DNA from: Flammula alnicola
Taxonomy: Eukaryota > Basidiomycota > Agaricomycetes > Agaricales > Strophariaceae
Direction of reading: 5' to 3'
NCBI GenBank assembly: GCA_015499995.1
Contig: JADNRV010000406.1
Span: 1 to 38,176 of the forward strand
DNA length: 38,176 nucleotides
In this document: in pieces, positions 1 to 9,331 of the stretch
Layout of the letters: the number at the start of each line of letters is the position of its first letter
Numbering within the stretch: position 1 is the stretch's first letter
Made by a program: the position numbers and the translations under genes
Notes under the pieces: model-generated
The model's input: the letters and a program-made list of their open reading frames with translations, nothing else
Told to the model about the DNA's origin: nothing
Databases searched by the model: none

Positions 1-16
1 GTGCCTTCCGTGATAG

Positions 17-961
17 GGCTATGACAGGGGCGGTATCTTAACAAAGAAATTGAAGAACAATCCTGAAGCTCTTGTACTCTTGGATGAGATCGAGAAAGCC
101 CATCCCGATGTCTTGACCGTTTTCCTTCAGCTCTTCGATGATGGAAGAATAACAGATCCCAAGGTATGGTGCCTTACTATTGCTAGGAACGTTATCCTCA
201 CCCACGCAGCTTGGTACTATCCATTGCAAAGGAGCAGTGTTCATCATGACATCCAACCTGGGGTCAGAGGAGATCAGGGCCGCGGCACCAAAGCTCCACA
301 AACTTGTCGCAAAGACGGAGGATCGGCACGAGCAGTATCTCAAAGGCATCGGGCAATTCACCAAGCAGCTTTACCCTGTATTGAAGGAATCACTCAAGAG
401 GGACGAGTTTCTTGGACGGATCAATCAGAGGGTGGTCTTCTTGCCCTTCAACGACCAAGAGGTGAGCACTGAGAGCCATCGTGATATCAGATTCATTGTC
501 GACCTTTTATTTATCACCAGATAAGTCAAATCGTCGAGATCGAGTTGAAGAAGTGGAAGAAACGTGCTGAAGAGCAACATGTGATTAGACTGGATTGGTC
601 ACCCAAAGGCAAGCTTGACGCTTCTTCTGCGTGATTTCTATAACTAATCTCTGCCTCGACCTTTGCTACAATAGTCGTTGACAGGCTGGTTCAGGGTTAC
701 GATGTGAATTATGGGGCACGCTCCGTCATAAACGAAGTACAAACGGTTGCCATACAAATACTCGCTGAATCGCAGATCCGGGGGGATATCCGAAAGAAGT
801 GCGCTGCGTATTTTATCTGTCTGCGAATTATTCCTGATGAAAATCATGCCAACAGTTGGCTTGTTCATCTATTTATTAATGATGCTGGCGATATCGACAT
901 GGCGAAGGAGGATCCGATCGGTAAATTGCAGTATTCTGTCATCATTACCACGCTTAATTAA
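17..961 (+). CDS. Mitochondrial Skd3/CLPB-type AAA+ disaggregase, 3' part
   Basis: This is the C-terminal part of an AAA+ ATPase that solubilises aggregated proteins, by homology in mitochondria. The gene continues off the left edge; a TAG acceptor ends at 16. Exons are 17-163, 210-461, 521-608 and 675-961. Visible motifs are GGILTKKLK, Walker B ([14 protein letters not shown]), sensor 1 (FIMTSNLGS), the arginine-finger region RDEFLGRIN, and the small-domain motif [10 protein letters not shown]. The spacing of [17 protein letters not shown] and the W-to-GY interval match animal CLPB/Skd3 better than yeast Hsp78. The third junction needs a GC-AG intron to stay in frame. The last about 50 residues, after the GARS motif, are poorly conserved, so the exact 3' end (stop near 961) is less certain than the rest. 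Confidence 0.88.
609..674 (+). other. GC-AG intron in the disaggregase gene
   Basis: The donor reads AAAG|GCAAGC, the standard context for GC donors, and the acceptor is CAATAG. A good branch-point match (TAACTAAT) lies upstream of the acceptor. Joining 608 to 675 gives [18 protein letters not shown], with the same W-to-GY spacing as the animal homologue. The only nearby GT donor (631) would run into a stop. Confidence 0.75.
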
Positions 962-1626
962 ATTCATTACAGGCCGTATTCCGCAAAGAGGATGTCATTA
1001 TGTCTTTTTAAATTGACATGTAGAAATGGTTGAATGTAGATTGTACCTTGTGGAATGGATAGGTGTTTGCGCGTTGAGATGTGTGGAAAGAAGTGAAGTC
1101 GCTGACGTGTCCAAGCAATTGAAAAAAGTGAGCCGACTTCAACCTCCCGTCACAAGGTGTTAGTATGTTCATGTTTTTTTTGCAAGTCGGAACTTCTGTC
1201 TAAGTTCTTTTATGCGGACGCAAATGTCACTCTCTCGTGTCTCATGGTGGCCTTTGCCTCCATAAGAATGTTATGCATTCCACCCTTCCAACCTCAAAGG
1301 TGCCAGCCAACCTTACCCTCAAACCCCACCGTCCAAACCCGTGGACGACTCTTCCACAACCCTTGGGCGCCTTCTGAAGATTGCCTAGCGTTCATTGGGG
1401 GTATTACCACTACATACGGTTTCAATCATCGAAATCGGAGATCCTAGAAGGCATAGAACTCTGACATGCCGCGTTCGTCAAACACGACTCCGAGCACCTG
1501 AATACCGATGGAGTTCATGGTGTAATGCACATTGCAGACGAGCCCTTATCGGACAATTGACTCAATACAAGCCGGTGACGCACGTGGAAAAGTTACGAGT
1601 TTTCCTACGCTGGACCGAAACCGTCT
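962..1626. other. Non-coding interval, no gene seen
   Basis: This holds the 3' flank of the disaggregase gene and low-complexity AT-rich DNA. Short reading frames here show no recognisable protein motif and no consistent exon structure. Confidence 0.5.
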
Positions 1627-1910
1627 AACCCAGCTCGTTGGATGGAGGGCGCGAGATGCACTGGCATTACTCGTGCTCGAACACCGGTTGGCCACATCCG
1701 ACTTCGATGGCCAGACTGAATACGTCCCGTACCAGGAGTTCAATGGTAGAGACGACCGTATTTACTCTAACCTTATGTCTGGACACTGGGCCTTTCGTGA
1801 AGCGGTAAGTTTTGCAAGTTCCAGGCCGGAGATAATTTTATTTACGCCATCCTTTCAGCAGGACAAAAATGACGACGACGCGTTCACAGATAACGGTGGC
1901 AATCGTTCGC
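1627..1910 (+). pseudogene. Decayed transposase fragment (Plavaka/CACTA-like)
   Basis: The translated stretch YVPYQEFNGRDDRIYSNLMS, followed by GHWAFREA, resembles the conserved block of transposases common in agaricomycetes (Plavaka-like, EnSpm/CACTA relatives), where a segment YREF...RIY..FMSGHWAW is followed by A-D-K-I and later a catalytic region. Here a GTAAGT donor follows at 1806 and the frame resumes with ADKNDDD after a CAGCAG acceptor near 1860. No catalytic region is left, and the reading frame is only about 60 codons upstream. I treat it as a relic. The family name is from memory of motif patterns, not from a search. Confidence 0.45.
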
Positions 1911-2593
1911 AAATTGCCGGGCAGCGGACCTGTCGATACGAGCCACAAAACAGAGAGGGAGAACATACCTACGGATCATTCGTCTGATCCGAGTCGTCGT
2001 CCATCGCGCGCTGCAATACCATCGATAAAGAATTCGGAACCGTTCTACCGTTGAAGGCAGGTACGCTGCTGTCGGAAGCGTACCAAAAGTCCCGCGCGTG
2101 CAGACGTAAACCGAGCATGACAAAAATGAGAGGCGAAAGCGCCAGAAAGGCGAGAGAGCAGACAACCCACCAGCGGAGGATGGCAGGCTTCATCCGCTAC
2201 GTGAGGTTAAGGCTGGGCTTCTTTGGCATTAGAACTTGACGAGGCGGCCATGATGTTTGAGTAATGCCACGATGTCGTATGCGATATGATACTCGAACAT
2301 TCCATTAAATCGAAGCCGAGATTATCCATGTAAAATCCTTAGACGAGTGAATCTGCAGAACAAGAGAAGCTCAGCAACCCACCCCCCCCCAATCAAAGGA
2401 ACAAAAAAAAACATACGCATCAGACCTCGTTCCCTTGAGCCGTCAACTTCAACTTCTCCTTCTCCGCCGCCCTGTTAACCCATCCTGCAAGATTACCTGG
2501 GTTAATGATTGAACTGCGACTTTGATTCGGTTGTCTTGACGGATCCGTCTTCCTTGTTCTTGGTGAGAGCTGTAGAGAAATCAATCGAAATTA
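1911..2593. other. Non-coding interval before the TA-flanked element
   Basis: No coding pattern is recognised. A C10 run lies near 2385 and an A9 run near 2403. The end abuts the left terminal repeat of the mobile element at 2594. Confidence 0.45.
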
Positions 2594-2690
2594 CAGCCGT
2601 TTCGGAAATTCTTGTCCGGCGGTGAATTCCGGCGTTTTAAAATAAAATAAATCCAGAAAATCCAGAAAATGCAAGAAATGCAAGAAATGC
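2594..2690 (+). repeat. Left terminal inverted repeat of the TA-flanked element
   Basis: The first 24 bases match the reverse complement of 3724-3747 without a gap. The pairing then continues with small indels, ending in short tandem units (ATCCAGAAA twice, then ATGCAAGAA three times) near 2650-2695. Confidence 0.7.
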
Positions 2691-3107
2691 AAGAACGAGC
2701 TTTAATCGAGTGATTCTGCAGTCCTTTCGAGTGTTTAATGTTCCTTATATGTAACCATATCAATACCATGCATACGGCTCAAAGCCTGGTTGTTTCTGAC
2801 GAGGTTAGGTTGTAATAGAGCTATCCAGGCCTCGAAGTCTTCAAACTTTTGATTTGGGGCCAAAAGACCTCACAAATGGAAGCCAGAATGACTGAAAATG
2901 AAGGATGACCTCATGAATAGCAACTAGATATTTTATTTTTGCTTTCAAGTGCCCCGGAGCATGTCGCAGAGGCAAGGTTGCCCACTGTGCAGTGCCACGT
3001 CATCAAGTCTTCCAGAGGGCTATCGTGAACCCTTGTCAAAACCCTCAAAAAAGAGTCCTAAATTCCATTGCCAAAATTCGAACTTGAATTCGAATCATTA
3101 CGTATAG

Positions 3108-3477
3108 TATCTCGACGCACAACGAATAAAGAACCTCGTAACGTATCTTCAAGAAGTGCACTCTCTGGGAGTCTGGGACTAGCCAACGCCGACCACACCA
3201 CCCTCCTGCTCAACACCTACACCAAGCTCAAAGACGTTGTGCGGCTCGACAGCTTCATCAAGACAGAATCGCGGCGGAATGCCAAGGCAGATGGAGGAGA
3301 CGCGGAGGAGCTGCCGTTCGACCTTGTCACCGCGATTCGTGTGTGCAGACAAGCGGGTTACTTTGAGCATGCATCCTACCTTGCGAAGAAGTATGACCGG
3401 CATGAGGACTATTTGAGGATACAAATCGAGGACGCGGGGAATTTTGCAGATGCACTGGCATTGTGCAAGCTCATGAA
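3108..3477 (+). pseudogene. Captured fragment of vacuolar sorting gene vps11
   Basis: Vps11/Pep5 is a core subunit of the HOPS and CORVET tethering complexes at vacuole and endosome. The fragment begins after a TATAG that looks like an old 3' splice site. It reads LDAQRIKNLVTYLQEVHSLG, then after a shift LANADHTTLLLNTYTKLKDV and VCRQAGYFEHASYLAKKY through RIQIEDAGNFADALA, the central clathrin-repeat helices of Vps11. The shift is explained by an 8-bp tandem duplication, TCTGGGA with one extra base repeated, near 3162-3177. Homology stops abruptly at about 3463 and the frame closes at 3493. Only about 115 of roughly 1,000 residues are present, inside a transposon-like element, so it is not a functional gene. 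Confidence 0.82.
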
Positions 3478-3649
3478 TCATCTCGTTGGGTAGCGGGCAC
3501 GGCTTTCGATGTAGGAAGATGTTCTCTTCACCGTCAGACACAGGAAAGTCCAAGGGATGATTGTCGTAGTCATCAGACATGATGTATAGATATTTAAAAG
3601 AGTGTAGATGCTCGTTTACGAGGAGTAGAGACAGCGGAAGCTACGATTC

Positions 3650-3747
3650 TGAATTTTCTGAATTTTTCTTATTTTCTCGATTTGTTTGATTTATTTTATT
3701 TAAAAAATGTCGGAAATCACCGTGGACAAGAATTTCCGAAACGGCTG
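3650..3747 (-). repeat. Right terminal inverted repeat of the TA-flanked element
   Basis: Reverse-complement partner of 2594-2690. The outer 24 bases are identical and the inner AT-rich part is divergent. Confidence 0.7.
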
Positions 3748-3751
3748 TAGT

Positions 3752-4850
3752 AATTATTGCTGTTTTCATAAATCCTGGCGAAGCTGCCTTTTTGGGCGAA
3801 ACCAAAATTTTCGTCACATCCGAGCTGTCGTTTTGTTTGCGCCATAGCTCTCTCGTTTCTCAACCAAATTGAATGATTTTTAGTGCGTCGGAATTGCACG
3901 AACGTAAGCTTTCGAATGGTCTAAGAAAATTGGGATATATAAAGGTGTAAGAAATGTCACTGTTACTCGCTGAAAAGCAGTCTCCAGCCCTCAAAACATG
4001 GCAAACCTCCTCATTTCTTCTCGAATACCAAGGATCTGGTGTAGGATTATGTTCTAGCAATAGCTCTGTAACCAAAAACTATCAATAAACGAAGGAATAT
4101 ATGGATAGGCAATAGCCTTGACCAGCCAACCGGAACTAATGCCACGTCACATCCTCTTGCTCTCTACATATCAACCTAAAATTGCTAAAAAGGACAGGAA
4201 AGGCCCCAAAACCTTTAAAAGAAGCCTCTAGATTGGTTATATCTGACTTGAGAGCTGAGGATCCTGCACTAGAACCTGCAAAGCCTGCTGCGCTCTCTTG
4301 GCGCTCTCCTGCACGTCCTAACTTGAAGAATTCCTTCGAAAACTTGACTGTTCTTTGCTGCAAGAGCATTAGACCCTAGTATAATGTTGGAGATGATAAT
4401 CTGTAATGGTAGAGTTGGCAGGAGAAGACGAGTTGAGTATTGGTTTCATGACATTGCACAGGGTTACCTACTAGCCACCCTATTTCTGTTCTTCCTCTGC
4501 CCAAAGACATATATTTTCTGTGTTATTCACTATTTAAGTACTTATAATACATTCTGTACCTTCAGAGAATCATATATCATGAAGAAATGTACATATTTGC
4601 TATGTTTCAAGGGATTTAGGCTCCGAGAGGCCGTGATACTATGAGATTTCGTACAGCGAGAAATAGCCTAATTATATTACACCATTCGAAAGCTTAAGTT
4701 CATGCGATTCCAATGCACTAAAAATTATTCAATTTGGTTGAGAAACGAGAGAGCTATAGCGCGAACAAAACGACAGCTCAGATGTGACGAAAATTTTGGT
4801 TTCGCCCAAAAAGGCAGCTTCGCCAGGATTTATGAAAACAGCAATAATAA
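3752..4850. mobile_element. 1.1-kb element with long inverted repeats
   Basis: Bases 3752-3925 and 4677-4850 are reverse complements of each other over about 175 bp at roughly 90% identity. The arms carry blocks such as GGCGAAGCTGCCTTTTTGGG and TAGCTCTCTCGTTTCTCAAC. The spacer of about 750 bp is AT-rich and has no recognisable transposase; its reading frames (for example 4136-4369 and 4384-4644) look random. This is a non-autonomous terminal-inverted-repeat element or a relic. The TATA target duplication is unclear: TAATTA on the left and TAATAA on the right are possible but imperfect. It lies next to the TA-flanked element on the left and cuts off the HAM1-like pseudogene on the right. Confidence 0.65.
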
Positions 4851-4887
4851 GTCAGAAAAAGAAAACTGAAGATGAAGAGGAACATAC

Positions 4888-5986
4888 GTCCTTAAGAACG
4901 TCGGTACCGTTCTTGCCTTCCGTATTCTTCGCAGTCTCTATATGATTACGAACAGCGACGAGCTGGCGGTCGATATACTCAAAACAGTCCTCAGCATGTC
5001 CTTGATGGCACGCTGGATCTGCTTCTTGATCAAGCTAGTAGCCAGAGGTCGCAAAGTCTCGTACAAGAAATCGTGGTTCGAATCGCGGATGGCGAATTTG
5101 AGGGTATTGACTTTGACATGAACATCATGAACCTTGAAGAGAGAGGCAGGATCTTTGCGCATCGATACAAAAAGTTAGTAGTCAGTCAAAGGAAACATGG
5201 GAGCAAACGAGCTACGCTCAAGCCCTCTCCGCCAAGGAGAACATCAGCGATTCCCGAATCCTTTAACTTCGGGATACCCGACTTCTTGTGGTAGTAAAAC
5301 GCCACGTCACGCATGTCAGCTTTCATCTGTTCGAGGGCCGTGAGCCTGATGCGGTGGTGGCGGGGATCTTCAGTGATGGCGTCATAAGGAGTAAACTTGA
5401 CGTAGTTGTTCACTTCCAACTGTATATGTTAGGGAACAAGTTGCATCCTTGCAAGGTAAGGTTCTCGACGAAGAGGTCGAGAGAGTCATCAGCGCATCCG
5501 ACGCGAGGGATAGGGATGTAGTCAACCTGAAAGAGACGAGTCAACCTGAAAGAGACGAGTCAACCTGAAAGAGACGAGTCAACCTGAAAGAGATAGGAAC
5601 AAATTGGAAATTATAATATGCTTACTTGGTCGACCAAAGTCGGGAGAATGACTAACGTATGTCATTCCACAAGTCAGGCTTGAACTTGAGACTGCCTTCC
5701 TTACCGAAGAGCAGGTCTTTAGTAAGACGAGCCCAGTCTTCGCCGAACTGTTTGTTAAGCTAAGAACAAAACGTCGGTCAGACAAAATGAAAATGAAAAA
5801 AGGATGATTTGCACGTACAGGATCCTCGCCCATAGCCTTGAACCAATTGCCAACGCTGTTAAACAGGTTATTGAAGTGGTCGCGGTACGTTTCACCATAG
5901 AATTGACGGGAAAGCTCGGGCAGGATGTTAGTATTATTGTTGCAGTCTGGCTCGAGGACGTATCCGAGTCTAGGTTTGAGAAGGAC
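4888..5986 (-). pseudogene. HAM1-like (former DUF4449) C-terminal domain pseudogene
   Basis: Exons on the minus strand read VLLKPRLGYVLEPDCNNNTN...GNWFKAMGEDP (5986-5819), LNKQFGEDWARL...KPDLWND (from 5759), VDYIPIPRVGCADDSLDL (from 5526), VKFTPYDAITEDPRHHRIRL...YYHKKSGIPKLKDSGIADVL, and KDPASLFKVHDVHVKVNTLK...LKD ending at a GTATGT donor at 4887. This matches the C-terminal part of fungal HAM1-like proteins. Three one-base losses break the frame, near 5655, 5420 and 4985, and the splice acceptor before KDPAS reads TATCG instead of AG. The next exon is missing because the inverted-repeat element starts 38 bp beyond the donor; no N-terminal half is found beyond 5986. An intact family member lies at 27270-30845. 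Confidence 0.82.
5521..5594. repeat. 19-bp tandem repeat carrying a 3' splice site, about four copies
   Basis: The unit GTCAACCTGAAAGAGACGA starts at 5521, 5540, 5559 and 5578 (last copy partial and slightly changed). On the minus strand each unit contains CTCTTTCAG|GTTGAC, so the 3' splice site of the HAM1-like pseudogene exon is present four times. Only the one nearest the exon (junction 5527/5526) opens the conserved frame VDYIPIPR; the upstream ones soon hit TGA. Confidence 0.9.
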
Positions 5987-6387
5987 CTAAATTGGACATT
6001 AGAAGAATATTCAAGTCATTTGTTATATTGGTCTGTTTCAAGAGACTAATTAAAAGGTTTGTTGAAGTCACCCAAAGAAGGCCAAGTGTGAAAACGGCGA
6101 AGAGGTAAAATTGGGAGGTAAACGCGTAGCGTACATGATTGTGTCGACTAGGATATATACTAAATGAGCTTAAGGTACAATCAACTACGGTTACTAAGTG
6201 TCCATAAGGTAAAAGGCCAAGCAAAGGATATGAAAAGCAGGTGAAATTTACGATTTGAAATGCAACATTCCAACAAGGTTAGACACTAAAGACCCATAGA
6301 CGAGAGAAAAGCGGACCTTGGTGACTCCTTGGGCGTGATCCTGTCCGCGGTGCGAGTGACCGTGCCCTACACTACTTTACGCAGCCC
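5987..6387. other. Intergenic interval, probable metacaspase promoter
   Basis: It contains the leftover intron of the HAM1-like pseudogene (polypyrimidine tract and acceptor at 5987-5988). No further exon is visible. The 200 bp before 6388 presumably hold the metacaspase promoter, but I see no clear TATA box. Confidence 0.4.
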
Positions 6388-8556
6388 ATGACAGATTCGC
6401 AGGAAGGCGATACTTCTAATGTCACTCCTTCACTCACCCCCATGTCAACTACCGCTCCACGTCTTTTTGCCCTCGTTATCGGAATTAACGAGTACAAGGA
6501 GTTACAACCCAAGCTTTCCGGTGCTGTTCCAGATGCAAATGCAATGATCGAGTACCTCTCTAGCAAGACCTCAACTTCTCGGATTCTTTCTCTCCAGAAT
6601 GCAAAAGCAACACGAAGCGCCATCATCGAAGCATTCAAGACCTTGGAACGATGCGAGGAGATCGAAAAAAATGACCCCATCGTGATTTATTTTGCAGGCC
6701 ACGGGGGTGAAGCACAAATACAAGGGCATGAGGAGCTGACGCAAATGTTATTACCTTACGACGCTTCGCCAAGAACGAAAAACTGGGAAGAGTTGCCTGC
6801 TGTTCCGGGAATACCAGATTATGCAATCAGGAAGTTGCTGAACGACATCGCAGTGGAAAAGGGAAACAATATTGTGCGCCTTTTTATCAACTTTTTTTTC
6901 TTAGATTAATGTTTGGGATAGACGGTCATATTCGACTGCTGCCACTCTGGACATGGCACACGCCATGAATTTCCATGGCTTGGTACTGAACGTCGAGCTG
7001 ATATACCAGTTACAATTACCCGAGAGTCCGACGAAAGAGGTTCCTCCCTTCCAGAGCAATATGTCGGAAAGGATCTCTGGTCCCATGTACTTCTCTCCGC
7101 GTGTCGACACGACCAATCCGCCCGTGAATCGCGCTCTGCAAGTAGTGATGGATCAATCCGCGGTTATTTCACGGCTGCATTGCTCCGAGCAATTAACGAA
7201 GCGGGGCCCACGATTACATATAGCGAACTCTACAAGTGCTTGCCTGCCCTGCGAGAGTGAGCGCATCACATGCTTATCAGTGTTATGTTAACCCATCGCT
7301 AAATGGATCCAGCCCAGGCAGCATCCTCAGTGTGAAGGCTATAATCAAAATCGACTTTTATTCACGCTCGAGGAACGACCCTCACAGTTTAAAATATACT
7401 ACCAGAACCAAATCATTCTAATGGAGGGTGGGACTGCGCACGGCGTCACAGGAGGAAAAGAAGAATTTGTAGTCTCTGATGGTCATTCAACATTCTCCCT
7501 CGCGATCGAGAAAGTCCACCCTTTTCACTCGGAAATGAAATCTCGCGAAGAGAAACCCTGGCCGTTTGAGAATCGCATCGTAACCGCATTTCAGAAAGTG
7601 CCAGGGGAAACGGCACGCCTATGGCTATATGTTTGCCCTGAGGCGAATGGTCGCGATGTGATATTGCCCAAGCTGAGCGATGTTCAGCACTTATTCTCGC
7701 CTGCTAATACGAAGGAAGAGGCATCCCTCGTCCTTCAACTCAATGCGCAGGGCAGAGTCTTGTTCACAACCACGGACCGGCGGGTTACCGATCACGGACT
7801 CTCTTCACTCAGCAGAGATATTCCACTTAATGGTCTGGAATCCGTTATTCGTGCGGCTCAACATTATCACTGGCACCTCTTTCGAGAGAACACGGACCTT
7901 TCTCTTCCCAACAACACTGGACTCGATAGAAAAGTCACCCTCGATTTCTACAAACTCAAGCAAACAGGTCCTTTTGCGACGGTCGTCAGTGCCGATGGAG
8001 ATCCCGTCAAGAAGGACATTGCTGACAAGGACGTGGTTGTCAAGGTTGTTGCCGATAACAAAACCTGGTATGGAATCGAACTAAAAAACAAGACCACTGT
8101 ACCGTTGTATCCATACCTTTTCTTCTTTGATAACAGCGATATGAGTATCCGTGAGTATTTTTCAAATGCTTCAATAATCTTTCTTTAGCTCAAATATCCC
8201 CTATGTCAGAACCGTACTTCTTACCACCTTCTGGAGCAAATAATGAAGTTGACGCACCTCTCAGGCCAAAAGGAAGCCTCACAATTGGATACAGCAGCAC
8301 CAGTACTGGTAAGGTACATCCTGGTGGTTCTGGACCTTTTGTATATGAGTGTAGACCTGGACAAGACGTGGACGTCGGGTTCTTAAAGCTCTTCCTCTCG
8401 AACCAGTACATTGACCTTTCGACCCTACTTCAAGGCATTACTATGGCTTTGGCTGTTGAGGATGACGTTCGTGGGTTAAAGCTGGTGAAACGTGTCCCAA
8501 GAGACAAGATATGGGATGCCATGGTTGTTACGGTTGTCCAGGAAAGGGAGAAATGA
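6388..8556 (+). CDS. Metacaspase-like caspase-domain protein
   Basis: Predicted cysteine peptidase of the caspase fold (peptidase C14), cytosolic as no signal is seen, 673 residues. Exons are 6388-6873, 6922-7256, 7318-8150 and 8189-8556; the frame closes exactly. Residues 17-40 hold the first strand (APRLFALVIGINEY). The catalytic His is about residue 105 in YFAGHGGE and the Cys about 169 in IFDCCHSGHGTR. Further p20/p10-type blocks are HVLLSACRHDQSA and GYFTAALLRAINEAGPTITY. A C-terminal half of about 380 residues (FDNSDMSIPQ...) is the uncharacterised extension typical of agaricomycete metacaspases. A second ATG at 6439 is a possible start. Metacaspases cut after Arg/Lys and serve in stress and cell-death programmes; the target here is unknown. 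Upstream acceptors at TTCTTAG (6904) and TATCAG (7280) would break the conserved frame and were rejected. Confidence 0.88.
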
Positions 8557-8789
8557 AGTTAGATGACAAGCTAGCCTCAGTTAACCCTTGGTAATCGCCT
8601 GTCTTCATTCTGCTATCATATTTTTGCATGCCTTTTTCTTTTGGTTTGAATTGTGACACTACTGCATGCTGAGACCAGGCTACATACCCACCGTAGCCTA
8701 GTATTCCTGGCTTGTAAATAGTTACTGTAAGAATAAATTCACTTTGGTGGCGCTCTCAGCTTCCGAGGATATGCCAGATGCGACGGGGC

Positions 8790-8970
8790 CCCGAGCTCTA
8801 TGCCAAAGTTGAGGGACGCAAATGGAAAACTATATTCACCCACGGAGACTTCGGCCCACACAACGTCATGGTTAGATCGTAGCTGCCATCTACTGGGAAT
8901 GCGGGGGCTGGTTTCCGGAATATTGGGGATATTGTCGAGCATGTTCTATCAGTGGCCTCATTCCCAACTG
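8790..8970 (+). pseudogene. Aminoglycoside-phosphotransferase-like (APH) fragment
   Basis: The frame reads KTIFTHGDFGPHNVMV, the catalytic loop of APH/choline-kinase-fold enzymes (HGD..PHN), then hits TAG after VRS. In another frame it resumes with IYWECGGWFPEYWGYCRACS, matching the following block (normally IDWE.AGW.PEYWE). The metal-binding Asp of DWE is Tyr. Both halves of the family signature survive, but the frame, the linking residues and a key residue are lost, and no upstream N-lobe is found. Such kinases are numerous in mushroom genomes. Confidence 0.7.
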
Positions 8971-9331
8971 TCCACTCTAGATACCCCTTTTGGCAGATGT
9001 TCAATGACGTCGTGAATATCTCTTGACGAGCTAGCGATAGAATTACATATCGCTCAACAATTTGACTTCTATATCGTATGAGTTAATGTGGTTTGTGTAA
9101 TAACGCCTCCCTGTTTAACACAGGCGATTTCTCTTTTTTTGGCTGCCTTCGCTATTATTCTGCCATAGTTGGTTCGCCAGTCCCTAGACGGCTAATCGAA
9201 TGGGCCAAGGTTTTCCATGTACTTAGCTTGTGGTCGTAGCAGGGTAACCTGTGCGGCCTCAAGTTGAACCAACATACTTGAAATACAGGCCTGCGATCAA
9301 AGAGCGGGGAAAGTGTTTGAATTGCAACCAT

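Larger units (their letters stand above)
2594..3747. mobile_element. TA-flanked inverted-repeat element carrying a vps11 fragment
   Basis: The left end starts CAGCCGTTTCGGAAATTC and the right end is its exact reverse complement. Both are directly bordered by TA (2592-2593 and 3748-3749), the target-site duplication of Tc1/mariner-type elements. The inverted similarity continues inward for roughly 90 bp (GATTTATTTTATTT blocks on both sides), with short indels. No transposase is encoded inside, so it is non-autonomous. The interior carries a piece of a Vps11 coding sequence, as in Pack-type gene-capturing elements. The element abuts another inverted-repeat element on its right. Boundaries are read directly; the superfamily is inferred from the TA duplication. 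Confidence 0.72.

Noticed and set aside
1157..1447. 96-codon frame after the disaggregase gene
   Set aside because: No motif and no splice support; not reported as a gene.
2641..2700. Short tandem units (ATCCAGAAA, ATGCAAGAA) as a possible CRISPR-like array
   Set aside because: Direct 9-bp tandem repeats without spacers, inside a transposon end in a eukaryotic genome.
3179..3580. 133-codon minus-strand frame as a whole gene
   Set aside because: Most of it is antisense to the vps11 fragment; only its first 40 codons lie outside, reported as a possible captured piece.
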